Positions 22,078 to 34,508 of a stretch of DNA of 64,000 bases are shown here, piece after piece. A program made the position numbers and the translations under genes. The notes beneath the pieces are model-generated. The model ran no database searches and was not told the origin of the DNA. It saw only the letters and a list, made by a program, of their open reading frames with translations. Each line of letters starts with the position of its first letter. Position 1 is the stretch's first letter. Origin of the DNA: Calycina herbarum (lineage: Eukaryota > Ascomycota > Leotiomycetes > Helotiales > Pezizellaceae); the NCBI GenBank assembly GCA_001414485.1, contig LLEY01000028.1, positions 1 to 64,000 on the forward strand, written 5' to 3'.

Positions 22078-24794
22078 CTAATTTTTTGGCGTGCAACACT
22101 CCTCCAACAACTGGAGAGGTATAAAATCACAATCCTCAGGTTTAACCCCAGTAATCGTATCCACATTCCCCTCATCCTTTAACTTTGCAACTCCACCCTC
22201 CAAATCCTTAGCCAAAAACAACCTAGGAAAATCCGCTTCCCCGAATTCGCAAAGGATAGGATAGTACACATTGTGCGATGCGTCGAGGGCGACAAGGATA
22301 CCGGTGTCATCCCCTATATTTGCAGGTTGTAAAGTCCTATTCCAATTAGTTAGAAAATAAGTTTAGATAGTAATGGGGGAAAGGGGAGACATACATCTGC
22401 AAAGCCGTCCTAGGAATATGACTCGGAGACGAAAGTCGGAATCTCGAAATCCCAAGGTTCTCAAGCGTATCCTGATACCCATGGAACACACGATTCCTCG
22501 CATCACCAGTAAGTATAGAACCATTACTCGTAGCAAAAGAAACGGTCGTCATATCGACCAAACTATCATTTCCTTGCGAAAGAGCGTATAAGTTCCCGTT
22601 GTCGGCGTAATGAATACCGATATCATGTTCCGGAGTCTGAATTTGCATTGAAGATCCATCTCTCCTCGATTTCGGTGTGCGTTTTCTCGACACGGGCTCA
22701 GGGGCTGGAGGTAAGAGGTTGTCATCCCGTTTCTTAATACTGATGCATTTCCCAGCCGATGGTCCATTCCAAGTAGTAATCGCATGATGACTCCCCAATA
22801 CATCAGCATAAACCTCATTCTTAAACCCAGCTGTGATTTGGAGACCATGACAAGCAGGGTCAGAACTCGATCCCTTGACATATAAATCAGGTTTATCCAC
22901 CAGAGCGACACCATAATTCTTCAACCCATTCAAGAGACTGACTCCAAATCCTAGACTAACAGTCACATAAGCATCGGCACCTAATTGAAGCGATCCTGAG
23001 GCTTGAAAATCATGAGTAAGTGTCGGGATCCAACCACTTGCACTTGGAGCACCGAATAATTTCAATTCTGCGTGGATAGCGGGCCAAGTTAGACGAGCCC
23101 CGGCATAGATTTGACCTTTGGCTGAGACGAAGGCGTTGGCTCCTACTGCTAGATCGAGATGTGGTCCTATGGTTATAAGTCCAGGGATAGCAAAGGGAGA
23201 AAGAGGGATAGCAACAAGAGGCTGGTTGAAAGCTGGGATTGAAGCTGCATAATTTGCGTCGACGCCGAGACCCAGACCAGCTCCTAAATGACCGTTGGCG
23301 CTGAAGCTTCCAGAGGAAATTATACCAATGAGGTTGAACGTGACTGTTGCTTTGACATTTACTACGCCGTTGACGCCGCAGTCTACGCAGTAGAGGGTGA
23401 GGTAGTTTGAGCTGGATGATTTGGAGTAGAGTTTGTATCCTTTTTTACCCCATGGTGTTGCGACGTTTCCTCCTCCGATGTTGATGTCAATATTTTTGTT
23501 AAGAGGTGTTAATGTCCATGATGGGATGAACTTTTGAACCACTTTTTTTACGGCTTTTACAACTTTGTCGCAAATATGACACCAACTGCGGATTGCTAGC
23601 TTGGCATGAGGTTCGAGACCGACAAATCGTTTGAGAATGGTAGAATTTGAGAGGCTGGTATACCCGATTGCATCATCGAGGGTAATATCAAAGTCGGAAT
23701 TTGATGATGTGGCATTGGATGTGCTGTTATTCTTAACAGTTGCATTTGAAGGAACAGGTGGTGCATTTGTTGAATCGAACCCGACGTTGCCATCAACAGA
23801 ACCAGGCGTGTATGTTCCCATATCAACAGTAACTGGGTTCTGTTCACCAACAGCTTCAATCATTCCGATGTGGGAGATCTTAGCCGTGGCTGAAACATCA
23901 TCGTGGTCAAATTCCACTCCGTGGACAAGAAGATAATCTCGCTCCCCCGTCTGACTTGCTTGACCACAGTTACCGTGAAAAGTGGTCATCACAAACTTCG
24001 GCATTGATGACCATGATGCCTTTGCAGCTCCCAGGGCGTTGCTGTGAAGGAACTTCATTCGAAGGGTGTTTGGATCGCAGTCAATATCGGTGACCAAGGC
24101 AGAATGATCAAGCACCACAGCTGGGTACGCCATTTGGGGAATGGCAACTGAAGCCACTGCGACGTCTAGAGACCCCCATGTCAGCCAAACTTCAAGAGCA
24201 AAAGACATCACTGAGTGGAGAAGGCCATGGGGTTTCTATTGCACGAACAAGCTTAGAAAAACGACCAAGTTCGATGATTGATTTTCCGAGACCTGCTAGC
24301 ACAATATATTTGAGGCAACCACGGAGGAGTGGAACCACTGGTATTGGTATTGGGCTTAACTTACCGGAGGCGTTTGCTGGTGCTGGACTTTGATAAAAGA
24401 GGGAAACGGAGGTATATGGTTGAAGAACAACAGGATCATGTCGATCAAGTCCAGGAGGAGTAGCTGGCGAAAGAAGAGCAGGTTCGGGGGTGGGTGTTCC
24501 AGCATTGGCCGTTGAATTCGTAAAGGTGTACCATCCAGTTTGAGAAGCCGTGGTATTTTTTCGAGTAGGGGATGGGGTGACTAGAGTACTTGAGAAAATA
24601 GTTGAATTGGGATGGGCGTAAAGAGAGGTCGTATTCGTGGGAACATTAGTGCTAGAACTTGAAATGGTAGAGGTTGCATTTCGAGCGACGGTAGAGGAAA
24701 AACTGCTTGCACTTGTGATAGCGACTGCCTCTACACTACTTGAAAGTAAGATAGAGATGCAAGCTGTTGCGATAACGACAGGTCTGAAGAACAT
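22078..24794 (-). CDS. large secreted Ser/Thr-rich fungal protein with dibasic sites
   Basis: 819 residues from exons 24794-24365, 24165-22395 and 22336-22078. Residues 1-24 form a signal peptide (core VVIATACISILLSSS). Residues about 25-140 are Ser/Thr/Asn-rich with many N-glycosylation sequons. A globular part follows (start AYPAVVLDHSALVTDIDCD), then a second all-beta-looking module from SWTLTPLNKNIDINIGGG onward with glycine-rich strands. Near residue 640 a linker holds several dibasic pairs (KKRDD, SRKRTPKSRRD), possible Kex2 sites. The C-terminal domain ends in LLEECCTPKN. I believe this two-module layout resembles fungal DUF7029/DUF7223 proteins, from memory and unverified. Probably cell-wall or extracellular; function unknown. 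Confidence 0.7.
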
Positions 24795-26746
24795 TATGAA
24801 AAACGACACGAGGAAATAAAGAATGAATTGAGAGTAGTGAGCAAGTGATACTTATCCGATAACTGGGAACGAGAGATATTTATCAAGAAAAGGCATCATG
24901 TCTCAAATAACACCAACCGAAAAAGCATGAAGTCGGGATGGAAGGCTGTGATCACTTTCTTTGAAGGGGGTTTCCCATGTGGAGGCTTGTAATTGCCTGC
25001 AGCAGACCAGCTCTCAGCTAACAAATTGTATCGCCTACACCAAAATGTGGCTTCTCAGGAGTGTTCATAAGCGCAGCGTATCAGCGTATCAGCGTTTCTT
25101 GATCATCCTGACCACCTGCCACGATAGAACAAAAATGTGAAGTCGAGCCTGTTTGGGCGAGGGATTCATGTGTAACAATGAATCCGGAAGGTGTGAATCC
25201 TTCGCATCCTTTCTCCACCCGACTATGTACGCTTCAGGATACTAAAACTGGAATTCAATTTGCGAAAAACCAAAGTTCGGAGATCTGCTTGTAGGAATTG
25301 TTGGTCTGAATTTGCTGTTTTGCGAGTGTCTTCAGACTCGAGAGGGAGAGGGAGAGCTTTGAACCACCAAAGAACGGGAGGCTGCACTCAGCCTTGCTAA
25401 CAAAGGGGAGTCAATGTAGACTTCGCTAAAAACTAAAAATAAACTTTGGACAGGCAAATGAGGACAAAGACATTGGTAGCACCAAATAAGAAATGTGGCT
25501 AGAAAACGACAGCTATTTAGAACCAACTTTACCCCACACAGAACGCCACCAAAACTATTTGGTGGTATACACAGGTATACAGAAAGGAGTTTCCGGAACT
25601 TCCCCCTCTATAAAGGCGAAGAATCGTGGCTAGGAGAAACATAGAATGTACTTGCCCGGAACCTGCCTTCAGACTCAAATTTCCGATAGTCTTTATAAGG
25701 ATTAACGGGCATGCGAAGCTAGCAGGCGTCCAGTGAAAGACCTTCGTATTGCCCAATTCAGTCTGATTGTCCAACATGCACAGCAAGTGAGGCTGAGCTG
25801 CCAAGAAGGCTGTACCATATTTCCCATCTTTCTCGAGACGAGCTGAACAGATCCCGTGACCTCTGTGACAACAGCATCACCTTTTGTATTATACCCGAAG
25901 ATAAAAGAGCAAATTCGTTTGGGAAGCTGACTATGCGAAACGTACCAAGGAGTTAAGAAACTGGAAATACCCGCTCGTGTCTGATGTTGCGATGCCATAT
26001 GTATGAAATAGACGGCAATGCTCCCCGCGTGGCTCCAAAACGATGAGGCTGTTATCGATCCTCTGAACGTGCTGCGGAAGTTTCCAGGTCTCGTATTCTA
26101 AACCTTCGCTCATGGTGCCATATAAGTCCATTTTCGCGTTTGGAGGACTATACTGCTGCGAAATCACCATGTACGAGTCGATTTTCACATCGAGGATGAA
26201 GGCCGTTTTCTTGATGGTCGTTGCTTAAACACCAGCCAATGACTGTCTCAAATCCCCCATAGTCGAGACTCGAAATGCTGGTCCAGGCTCATTTCTCGAC
26301 ATGCAACAGATAGAAGTGCTGCTCTCTGATTTACATCTCGCTGACTCGCTGGTAGAAAGGAGATTTGTGGGTGTCGTGGTGTACAGTGACAGTGGCTCTT
26401 CTTTTGAATCGGATTTCTAGTAAACGCGACAATTGGATAGTACTGACGAGTTCTTATAGGGGCAAGCATATGTATTTCGAACGAGGTTGAGGTACTGTGA
26501 ACATGTTCACGCGTTGATGGCGTGGTTTTGGAAGAGTTGACCCCTCTTCTTGGACAACCTCGCATATCGGATAATATCGGAGACCTCTTCTTGGACACGT
26601 GACCTTCATACTAAATTGACCGGGGTTTTCAAATCCATTTCTCCACCTTCAAGTTGGGCTGGAACACCGGACGGTCAAGAACTCTCCAATCCACTCCGCC
26701 ATATCCATTTCCCCATGGGGTCCCTTCAGGCACATCTCAAAGCAAA
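24795..26746. other. Long intergenic region with a possible gene relic
   Basis: Promoter side of the secreted-protein gene on the left and of the Zn2Cys6 gene on the right. The only coding-like signal is the minus-strand relic at 25650-26240, listed separately. Confidence 0.45.
25650..26240 (-). pseudogene. possible decayed gene of unknown family
   Basis: Two minus-strand stretches look protein-like: one containing KIDSYMVISQQYSPPNAKMD and later RGEHCRLFHTYGIATSDTSG, the other containing KDGKYGTAFLAAQPHLLCML and TKVFHWTPASFA. I could not find a start codon or splice sites joining them in one frame, so it is either a relic or a gene with more exons than I can place. Confidence 0.25.
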
Positions 26747-28997
26747 ATGAAGCGCGCAAGAACCGAAGAATCCTCAACTTCCCCCGCCACCTCCAGCTCG
26801 CACATTGCCAATCATGTGACTCGATGTAGCACCCAAGAGAGCGAATCGGCAGGGAAGGATTCTGTACATCCACCTGCACCTGTCGCAGGGCGAGTTGTGA
26901 AGGTTTCCAAAAAGGTCCAGGCATGTACTGAGTGTCAATCCCGGAAAATCAAGTGCGATCTCAATCAAGGCCGTGTTTCATGTACGAGATGTGAGAAGAA
27001 GAATCTCAAATGTACCGTTAATAAGAGTTTGCAATCGATATTGGTCGACGAGGCAGAGTAGACCACCTTACCCTCTGAGTTCCATCACTTGTCGTAGTTT
27101 TGTAACTAATTTGTTGAGTAGATGGAAAGATGGCATGCAAACCTCCTCCCTGCAGCTCCAGGCAGCGGTGACGGAGATCTTGAATGTTTTAAACCTCCCG
27201 AGTTTGAATTCATTTGGACCCGGCGCCTCTCCGTTGAAATATAACTCGGCGGCACCACAGCGGACAGTACATTTTGGCTCCAATGCTGCTCCTCACATCG
27301 AGCAGAGGACCTCTCCACTAGAGATCTTAGATTCTGGTCCAAGAACAATGGCCATGACCAGGGAAAACTCCAATGAGCCGGAAACTTCTCACGAGGGTAC
27401 TCTGGTTGGAGCCCCAATGGGCATGCTTTACGAAGTGACCAAGCTTCGACATCTACGTAACCCCAGAGCAAATGATTCAGCTCGCTCCCCACTCGAGACG
27501 GATATTATTTCCAGGGGAGACGTCGATATACGTGATGCCTTTGAGCTTTTCGACATCTTCAATCGGTCTTTGAACCATTATCTCTGGGGTGGAATTGCTC
27601 TGGTCCATTCCGATTTAGATTCAGTCCGGAAATCATCGTCTTTACTTCTTGCGGCTATTTTATGTGTGACGGCACTACATATTCCTGGAAAAACAGCAGT
27701 CTTCGACTCTTGCTATTCTGAATTCACTTCCCTTGTTTCAAACTCAATGCTGGATCGTTCTCATTCCTTTGATGCTGTACGAGGCCTGTGTATCGGGGCT
27801 TTTTGGATAAGTGATTTGTCGTGTTAGTTCCCTCCCATTAATGTTATTTGAAGTTCAAATTGGCTCTTCAGAATATCGAAAAGCAGGCTAACTTCAAGAT
27901 TAGGGAAACTATCAGGTCACGCAGTCCGCATAGCAACAGAACTCACCCTTCATAGAAGTTATGTCAAGGCGCTTAAAGGTGCTGCACCAGAACACATGGA
28001 AGCGGCTCGTTTGTGGTATCTTTTATACGTTTGTGACCACCATTTTAGTATTGCATTTGGGCGACCACCTGTTATACACGAGGATCAAGCTATCGCAAAT
28101 CATGAAAAATTTCTATCGTTACCCGGAATTTCGCAGCCAGACCTTCGATTACACAGCCAAGTTGCTCTATTTATTATTCTCACCAAAATGTACAACACAT
28201 TTGGGCCTGATATTGATCACATGCTGGAAGAGAATGATCTTCGCCTGTTGGGAGGATTTAACATGGACCTTGATAACTGGCGAATGAGGTGGGAGTCCCA
28301 ACTAGGCAAGTCATATATAACTCTCCCTATCCCAATTGGGCCTAACTCTTACTTATTAGCCCCGAATCCATTCATTTCAACATATCCTTCAAAGGGTGTC
28401 GCATTACATTATCACTTCAGCAAACTTCAGCTGAATTCTCTTTCGCTCCGTGGATTTCAAGACGTCACTCCTACAGCACTTTCTCCCTCACGCCGCGAGT
28501 ACGCCAATCTTGCCATATCCAGCGCCATCGCCATTCTTCAACTTGTTATCACCCAGCAAGATATCACGGATGGCCTAGTTGGCGTTCCGCTCTATCTTCA
28601 CACTATGATTACCTACGCGGCCGTGTTCCTCCTCAAAGTCCAGCAGAGATGGAAATCTCTTCATCTGGGAACCGATACAATATTAGCCAGAGAGTTGATT
28701 CAACAAATTATTGACATATTGAAGCAAGTCCGGGCCAGCGAGCGACACCTAGCATATCAAATCGCCAACGGGCTTGCAAAAATGCTTAATCGAGCCAAGA
28801 AGGAAGACCAATCGCCATCCAGCAACCCAACACCGGGAATATCAGGCTATGAGCCGCATGACATCACCCCATTCTCCATGTACGGGGACTCGATGGATTT
28901 GTTCGACGAACATTATTTTCCTCTTGGATTTTTCGATGTAACATCAATCACTGGAGCAGGACAATACATGAGTCAAGATGGTCGGATTCTTATGTGA
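26747..28997 (+). CDS. Zn2Cys6 transcription factor, PrtT/War1-like
   Basis: Predicted nuclear DNA-binding regulator of 701 residues from exons 26747-27057, 27122-27822 and 27904-28997. The binuclear zinc cluster at about residues 58-87 has C-x2-C-x6-C-x8-C-x2-C-x6-C spacing (ACTECQSRKIKC, then CTRCEKKNLKC); the x8 loop is a feature I associate with War1/PrtT-type factors. Intron 1 removal joins DEAE to WKDGMQ, and intron 2 removal rebuilds DLSWKLSGHAVRIATELTLH, a hallmark of the fungal-specific regulatory domain. The middle (AFELFDIFNRSLNHYLWGG) matches the same domain. The C-terminus has an acidic, aromatic segment. It lies 363 bp upstream of a co-directional permease gene that it may control; target metabolites unknown. 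Confidence 0.85.
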
Positions 28998-29359
28998 TCG
29001 ACATCCTGATTGCCAATAAAAATTGTTGGGTGGAGTGAATAGCTCCGGGAATCTCACCGAAAACAGCTGCGGGACGAAGACCGTCTCAACCACTGATAGG
29101 ACCGCCAAGAAACGTACTCCGCATTGTTTTGTGGGGAGCCACTCACCGCAAGTAAAAGCTTGGAACTGGAGGAAAAAACCCCTCTCCCCGTGGGGACGTT
29201 GAGAACCTGGAGCATGGAGAAACGGCCTCGATGCCCACTTTCATCTGTTCCCCGACATGGCTCCGTTCATGACTGCAAGTATAAAGCTAGCCCCTTCTTC
29301 AATGCCGTTATCTTCACCTCTCCTCGCTTCAATCGCCTGCACGCCTGAAAGTCGCAATC
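28998..29359. other. Intergenic, promoter of the permease gene
   Basis: About 360 bp. A TATAAA-like GTATAAAGC lies near 29279-29287, about 80 bp before the permease ATG. No coding signal. Confidence 0.5.
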
Positions 29360-31110
29360 ATGGACGCAACGAAATCCGACATCAAGCATATGGAGCTTGA
29401 TGCTACCACTGCTAAGAAGCTGGGGATCACCCAGGAAGATCAGGAGCTTCAAATTGCCCTCAGTCAATATGTTGCTGGGAGCGATGCCGAAAAGAAACTT
29501 CTGAAAAAGATTGACATGCGGCTAATGCCTATCTTGTGGATCATGTAAGTATTTATTCTCTTTTGCGCTGTCAAGATCGGATGGACAACCTAGCGCGATA
29601 ACATGATTATGCTTGAACTTTCTAGCATTGACTATTTCAATGGTTTTAGAACAATCATTTGTAGTTGAAAATTATTAAATGCTCCATTTAAGCCAGTCTG
29701 ATAATTCCAAGCTAATTGTTCGAAAGGTATATTTTAAATTACGTGGATCGCACAAACATAGGCAATGCGAAGATAGCAGGAATGAGCAAGGAACTCGGTC
29801 TAGATGATCAAAAATACGCTTGGGTGCTGTCGGTCTTCTTCTTCGGATACCTGATCATGGAGGTTCCCTCGAACATGATTCTCTCTCGATCGAGGCCTTC
29901 GATATTTCTACCTGCCATTATGCTTGTTTGGGGGGCTCTCTCGGCGGCCATGGCTGCCTCGAAATCGTATGGAGCCCTTCTTGCGTTCAGATTCATTCTC
30001 GGATGTATTGAGTCGGGCTTTTTCCCCGGTGTTTTGTTCCTTCTTTCCTGTTGGTACAAGCCAGCGGAGATTGGTAAACGATTCGCGATTTTTTATTCAG
30101 CTGCTGTCTTGTCTGGAGCTTTCGGAGGCTTGTTGGCAGGTGGTATCACAGGGGGGTTACACAATGCGCATGGTATCTCTGGCTGGCGCTGGTTGTTTAT
30201 TATTGAAGGTGTCGCGACAGTTGGCATCGCGATGATCGCGCCTTTCATTTTACTGGATTTCCCCGCCTCTTCACCAGCTCTTACGTTGGAGGAACGACAA
30301 TTGGCCACAGTTCGAATTCTCTCTGCCGGTATTGAGTCTGGGTCTTCGTCTGGGCCACGATTGACTCACTGGCAAGCATTCAAAGCTGCTATCTGCGATT
30401 ATCGAACTTATCTCTTCATGCTGCTTTTCGTTCTCGATGTTGGCGCTGGAACAATCTCGTATTTTATTCCAACGCTCACTGTCACTATGGGATACGAAAC
30501 TACGAAGGCTCAGTACATGACAATTCCCGTAAGTTCTATCCTTGCTCGCTGCTTGGCTCCTGATTCAACGAGAAACACATATGCTAATTTGTCGTAGGTT
30601 TATGTCGTCGCCACAATAGTCCTAAACATCACAGCCTACTCCGCCGACCGAAACAACGAACGTCGATACCACATCTCCGCCGCCCTCGCCCTCGGCTTCG
30701 TCTGCTCCATCGTCTGTGTCGCCGTCCCCAACCCAACAGTCCGCTACGTCATGCTCTGCTTCGTCGCAGCAGGAATCTGGACAGCCCTCCCTCTCATCTT
30801 AGCATGGGTCTCTTCAACAATCAACCTTCCAGCTGAGAAACGAGCAATTTGTCTTGCTATGATTAATGCTGTAGGCAATCTTTCGAGTGTTTATGGAAGC
30901 AGGATTTGGCCTAGTACTACGGGGCCGAGATATACAATTGGGTGGTCTGTGACTGCTGCGTTTTTGGGGGGTGGAATGGTTTTGGCGCTTTTGATTCCGG
31001 TGTTTATTAAGATGATTCCTATTAGGTTGACGAAAGCGGAGCAGGAGTTGGAGGATAGGAGGGAACTTGCGAGACAGCAGGCTCTGGGGGAGGATGGTAT
31101 TGGGACGTGA
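29360..31110 (+). CDS. Dal5/allantoate-permease-family MFS transporter (anion:cation symporter)
   Basis: Predicted 12-TM plasma-membrane symporter for a small anionic metabolite (allantoate, ureidosuccinate, nicotinate, vitamins or similar); substrate not predictable. Exons 29360-29544, 29727-30528 and 30598-31110 encode 499 residues, normal for the family. Intron 1 removal rebuilds the TM1 signature LPILWIMYILNYVDRTNIGN-like (MRLMPILWIM then YILNYVDRTNIGNA). Other landmarks are YLIMEVPSNMIL, the FRFILGCIESGFFPGVLFLL motif, WRWLFIIEG at the end of TM6 and the central acidic loop (TLEERQ). The cytosolic tail is charged. It follows the Zn2Cys6 gene in the same orientation, suggesting a regulator-transporter pair. 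Confidence 0.9.
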
Positions 31111-31798
31111 TGGAAGTGCGCTTTTGTAGATGAATGGGCTGTGTTTTATGTCATCTTTCTGCGCTTGAATCCGAATGCTGTGAGGATAATGTTAGGAGGG
31201 AGGTCGAGGATGAAGGTTGATGAACAACTCAACCTTTTGGGGTGCATTTACATATCTCCGTTTTGTGCCCTTATGATGAATTACCTAGACCTCACTTCAA
31301 CATATAAGCACTTAAAGGTGGTTGACTTCTCACTATTAATACATACCCCAACATTTCCCCAAAGGAGCAATCTTGGTGTTGTTGGGTTCATTTATGCTGA
31401 AGCGGATGGTGCTCGGCTTTATGAACTTAACTGCGCCCTCACTTCAGCGCAATAACTGGCGGGGGAGGTGTTCACTCACCATACAAACCCCACCATTTTC
31501 CCAAATTGGTCAAGATATGGTTATAGCAAGTCAATATCTTCCGAAGAAAATCTAAAGCGAGTTGCGCCGGGCCGACTTGCAGTAAATCCGATTTCATCTC
31601 CATGGAGCAAAGTTCCCATGGATTACCCCACTCGGTGATTAGAGCGTGAACACCAAGCTTCGAAACCTCGGCCCGCAACCGAGAAGGCGATTGGCGGACG
31701 TGAGTAAAATCAAGCTTCTGAGCAATGCTTGTCTAACCATTTGTGAGCATTTGGAAGCCTGCGGTGACGAGATGGGTATGAAGTGGGTCTCTGTATGT

Positions 31799-31982
31799 TT
31801 GAAATGTACCGAGATCATAGTACTAATTGGGAAATAATCACTGGGACATGTTGTTTTACCTCCACGTTCTTAGGAAGGAATTGATTCCGATTGAAATGTA
31901 CCGAGATCATAGTACTAATTGGGAAATAATCACTGGGACATGTTGTTTTACCTCCACGTTCTTAGGAAGGAATTGATTCCGA
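31799..31982 (+). repeat. two tandem copies of a 92-bp unit
   Basis: TTGAAATGTACCGAGATCAT begins at 31799 and again at 31891, and the two 92-bp units appear identical, ending GAATTGATTCCGA. The array ends about 150 bp upstream of the NmrA-like ATG, so it lies in that promoter. Identity implies a recent event. Confidence 0.9.
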
Positions 31983-32017
31983 TAAAGTCCGAGCTGTATA
32001 TTTAAGCTGGTCAGTTC

Positions 32018-32027
32018 TTATATATAC
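32018..32027 (+). promoter_or_regulatory. TATA box of the NmrA-like gene
   Basis: TTATATATAC lies about 105 bp before the ATG and is followed by a CA-rich leader typical of fungal transcripts. Confidence 0.55.
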
Positions 32028-32130
32028 GGGGCAGCCCATATTCTTCACGCTCAACTCAACATCAACATCAAATCTAAACACCACATCTACAACCCTCTCT
32101 CATAAAACAAAAGAGAAAATCACATCCAAA

Positions 32131-33069
32131 ATGGCAACCAAAAACATCATAATCTTCGGTCCCACCGGCAAAGTAGCTTCCTCAGCAGCCATACATGCCT
32201 CAACCCTCGGCGCAAAAGTCTTTCTCGCAATGCGCGACACCACAAAACCCATCCCAAACCTCCTAACCACCGTCGAGGCGTCGGGCAACTTCCAAAGAAT
32301 TCGCGCCGACCTTAGCGACCCCTCCTCCATCATCGCAGCTGTACGTGAAAGTAAAGCCACAACAGCATTCCTCTACCGAATCTACACTCCCACCATGAAT
32401 CCCACCTTCCAAGCTCTCAAAGACGCAGGAATCACCTTCGTGGTGTTTCTAAGTAGTAACTTCGTGCAAAACCCCAAGGAGAGTTATCTTGATTCTAAGG
32501 ATTATATTGCTTTATTTCATGCAACAGCCGAAGTGGAACTCGAGGGAGTTTTTGGAAAAGGCAATTATGTTGCGGTGAGACCGGCTTGGTTTGCTAGTAA
32601 TACGTCGCAATGGAGTAATATGATCAAGAAGAATGGGGAGGTGATGGTTATTTCTTCCAAAATGGTTCTCGATCCCATCGCTCCTGAGGACATTGGGAAA
32701 GTCTGCGGTGCTCTTGTTGCTGGAGGGAAAGAGAGAGCTGAGGGGAAGGACTTTATTCGGATTTGTGGACCGAAGCTTATGCCTGTTAAAGATGTTGTTG
32801 GGATTATTGAGGCGGTTGTGGGGAAGGAGATTAAGGTTAGGGAGGTTAATGAGGAGGGGTTTGTGGATGCTTATGTGCAGTTTGCGGGCTTACCCGAGGA
32901 GATTGCGAGGGTTTTGGCGGCGACTTTTAAACGGAGGAGTGGGGATAAGGTGGATGAGATGTATGGGGATCAATACCAGGAGTCAGCTGGAAGCATTTTG
33001 AAGTATGGGGGGAGTGAAGCTACGGGGTTTAAGGAGTGGGTTGAGGGGAATATGGATTATTTTGTTTGA
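32131..33069 (+). CDS. NmrA-like NAD(P)-binding protein
   Basis: Single-exon protein of 312 residues with an N-terminal Rossmann motif IIIFGPTGKVASSAA (GxxGxxA type) followed by alternating strands and helices in the NmrA/atypical-SDR pattern (VFLAMRD after strand 2, ADLSDPSSI, GITFVVFLSSNF). No YxxxK catalytic pair is evident; the family includes redox sensors and isoflavone-reductase-like enzymes. The C-terminal region (KDVVGIIEAVVGKEIKV) is the usual substrate/partner domain. The start has a good context (AAAATGGC). It stands alone behind the duplicated promoter. Function beyond dinucleotide binding is not predictable. Confidence 0.85.
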   Translation: MATKNIIIFGPTGKVASSAAIHASTLGAKVFLAMRDTTKPIPNLLTTVEASGNFQRIRADLSDPSSIIAAVRESKATTAFLYRIYTPTMNPTFQALKDAGITFVVFLSSNFVQNPKESYLDSKDYIALFHATAEVELEGVFGKGNYVAVRPAWFASNTSQWSNMIKKNGEVMVISSKMVLDPIAPEDIGKVCGALVAGGKERAEGKDFIRICGPKLMPVKDVVGIIEAVVGKEIKVREVNEEGFVDAYVQFAGLPEEIARVLAATFKRRSGDKVDEMYGDQYQESAGSILKYGGSEATGFKEWVEGNMDYFV

Positions 33070-34508
33070 AGATGAAATTGCAAAGAGGTTTGGGACCAAG
33101 GAGAGAGAGAAACCCATGGAGAGTCATTTCGTGTTTTGTAGTGTTATACATTGAATGTACTTGTTCCTTAGATGGTAACCCTTGTGAGATTTGAGCCTCT
33201 TTGCTGACTTACTACGAGTTCCGAACTCTCTTAATAGTAGTTCAGGGAATGTCCAGAAACTCCGAGTATAAAGCAGAAGCAACATAAATATTCCAAATCC
33301 TCGCCTGGAATCAGGCGAACTGGTTTGACGTGAACCAGCCATGCCAGCGAATAATGGAGAGGGACTTGTTGATATTTAGGCGCGTCAACCCAAACAAAAA
33401 GAGAAGAGAAGAGACCGGCAAAACTACCCCCACCCCTCGAGGGGCGGCCAGGGGTTAAAACCAGACGAACTGAGTTTTGGTAAATTTTGAGTGGCTCCGA
33501 GTCGTGTTGTCGAATTTGTCGAAATTGATATTGTCGAAAATTGTTTGTCGGGTCGGAATTAATCGTATACGCCCATCGATCCTCTCGAGAACACTAACTT
33601 GACCAGAACCATCTAACCAGATGACCGCTGTTAGTGTTCCCATTGGTTGAACAAAGGTGTTATTTGAGAATATCGATATTGCGGCTCTGTGGGTGGAGCT
33701 GTGGGTCTTGTATGCCGCAGAAAGAGCGAGGGACCAATGGGATGGCACGCCAAATTGGCATCGTGATTGGAGTAAGTGATTGGAAGGATGACAGTGGACA
33801 AATCCATGAATAGAGAGCATGATCACCACATCACTTCTCACTCTGAGAACGAAAGTTTCTAAAGTTGATGTGGTTTTCTTCTCCCATTCTAGTGAGTAAG
33901 AAGAGCAATGGTCTGAATGAATAGACTTTCAATCCCAAGTCATGTCAAACTAAAGGTGAATCAAACTGATAGGGAATCATGTGGCATTTATACCCTGGCT
34001 GTGATTGGTTTACCAGATCAATACATAGTATTGTGTTATTGTAATACAATTGTGACCCGGTGATACAGTGAAACATGACACCATGGATGGAGTAGTACAG
34101 TAACAAGGAACCGATGCCAAGAAGTGAAACCGCCATAAGCGAGGGGACAACTAGTATTGTCCATTTCCAACACTCAATTGGAAAATCGATGCCTAGCAAC
34201 TGGTTGGTTTACTTCACCTTCATTTTCTAGGGCACTTGCTTTGCTTCTTTTTCTCGGGTCACGAAAAATGCCTCAACACCCGAATGAATTTTCTCGCTTA
34301 GACTTGTAACCTGGAGAGGTAGCCATTCACAATAGGGATCCCACAATACTAAGAGGTGCATTGACACCACGCCTGCCTAAGCTTCGTTATCCACGCTAGT
34401 GCCTAGCTTAGATATAAAAATATCAACAACTTGCAGTGCAACTTCTAAAATTTACACAACCACAAACCCATCAACCAATCTTGCGACAACACCATCTTCT
34501 TCAACAAA
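33070..34508. other. Intergenic, no convincing gene
   Basis: About 1.4 kb. The 128-codon minus-strand frame at 33455-33841 lacks motifs. A TATAAAAA at 34413-34420, 89 bp before the next ATG, probably serves the SDR gene at 34509. Confidence 0.5.

Larger units (their letters stand above)
31111..32130. other. Intergenic, includes a tandem duplication
   Basis: About 1 kb. Short frames at 31141-31455 and 31646-31837 have no recognisable content. The notable structure is the 92-bp tandem repeat at 31799-31982. Confidence 0.5.

Noticed and set aside
33455..33841. 128-codon minus-strand frame between two oxidoreductase genes
   Set aside because: No motif or plausible promoter; composition does not resemble neighbouring genes.
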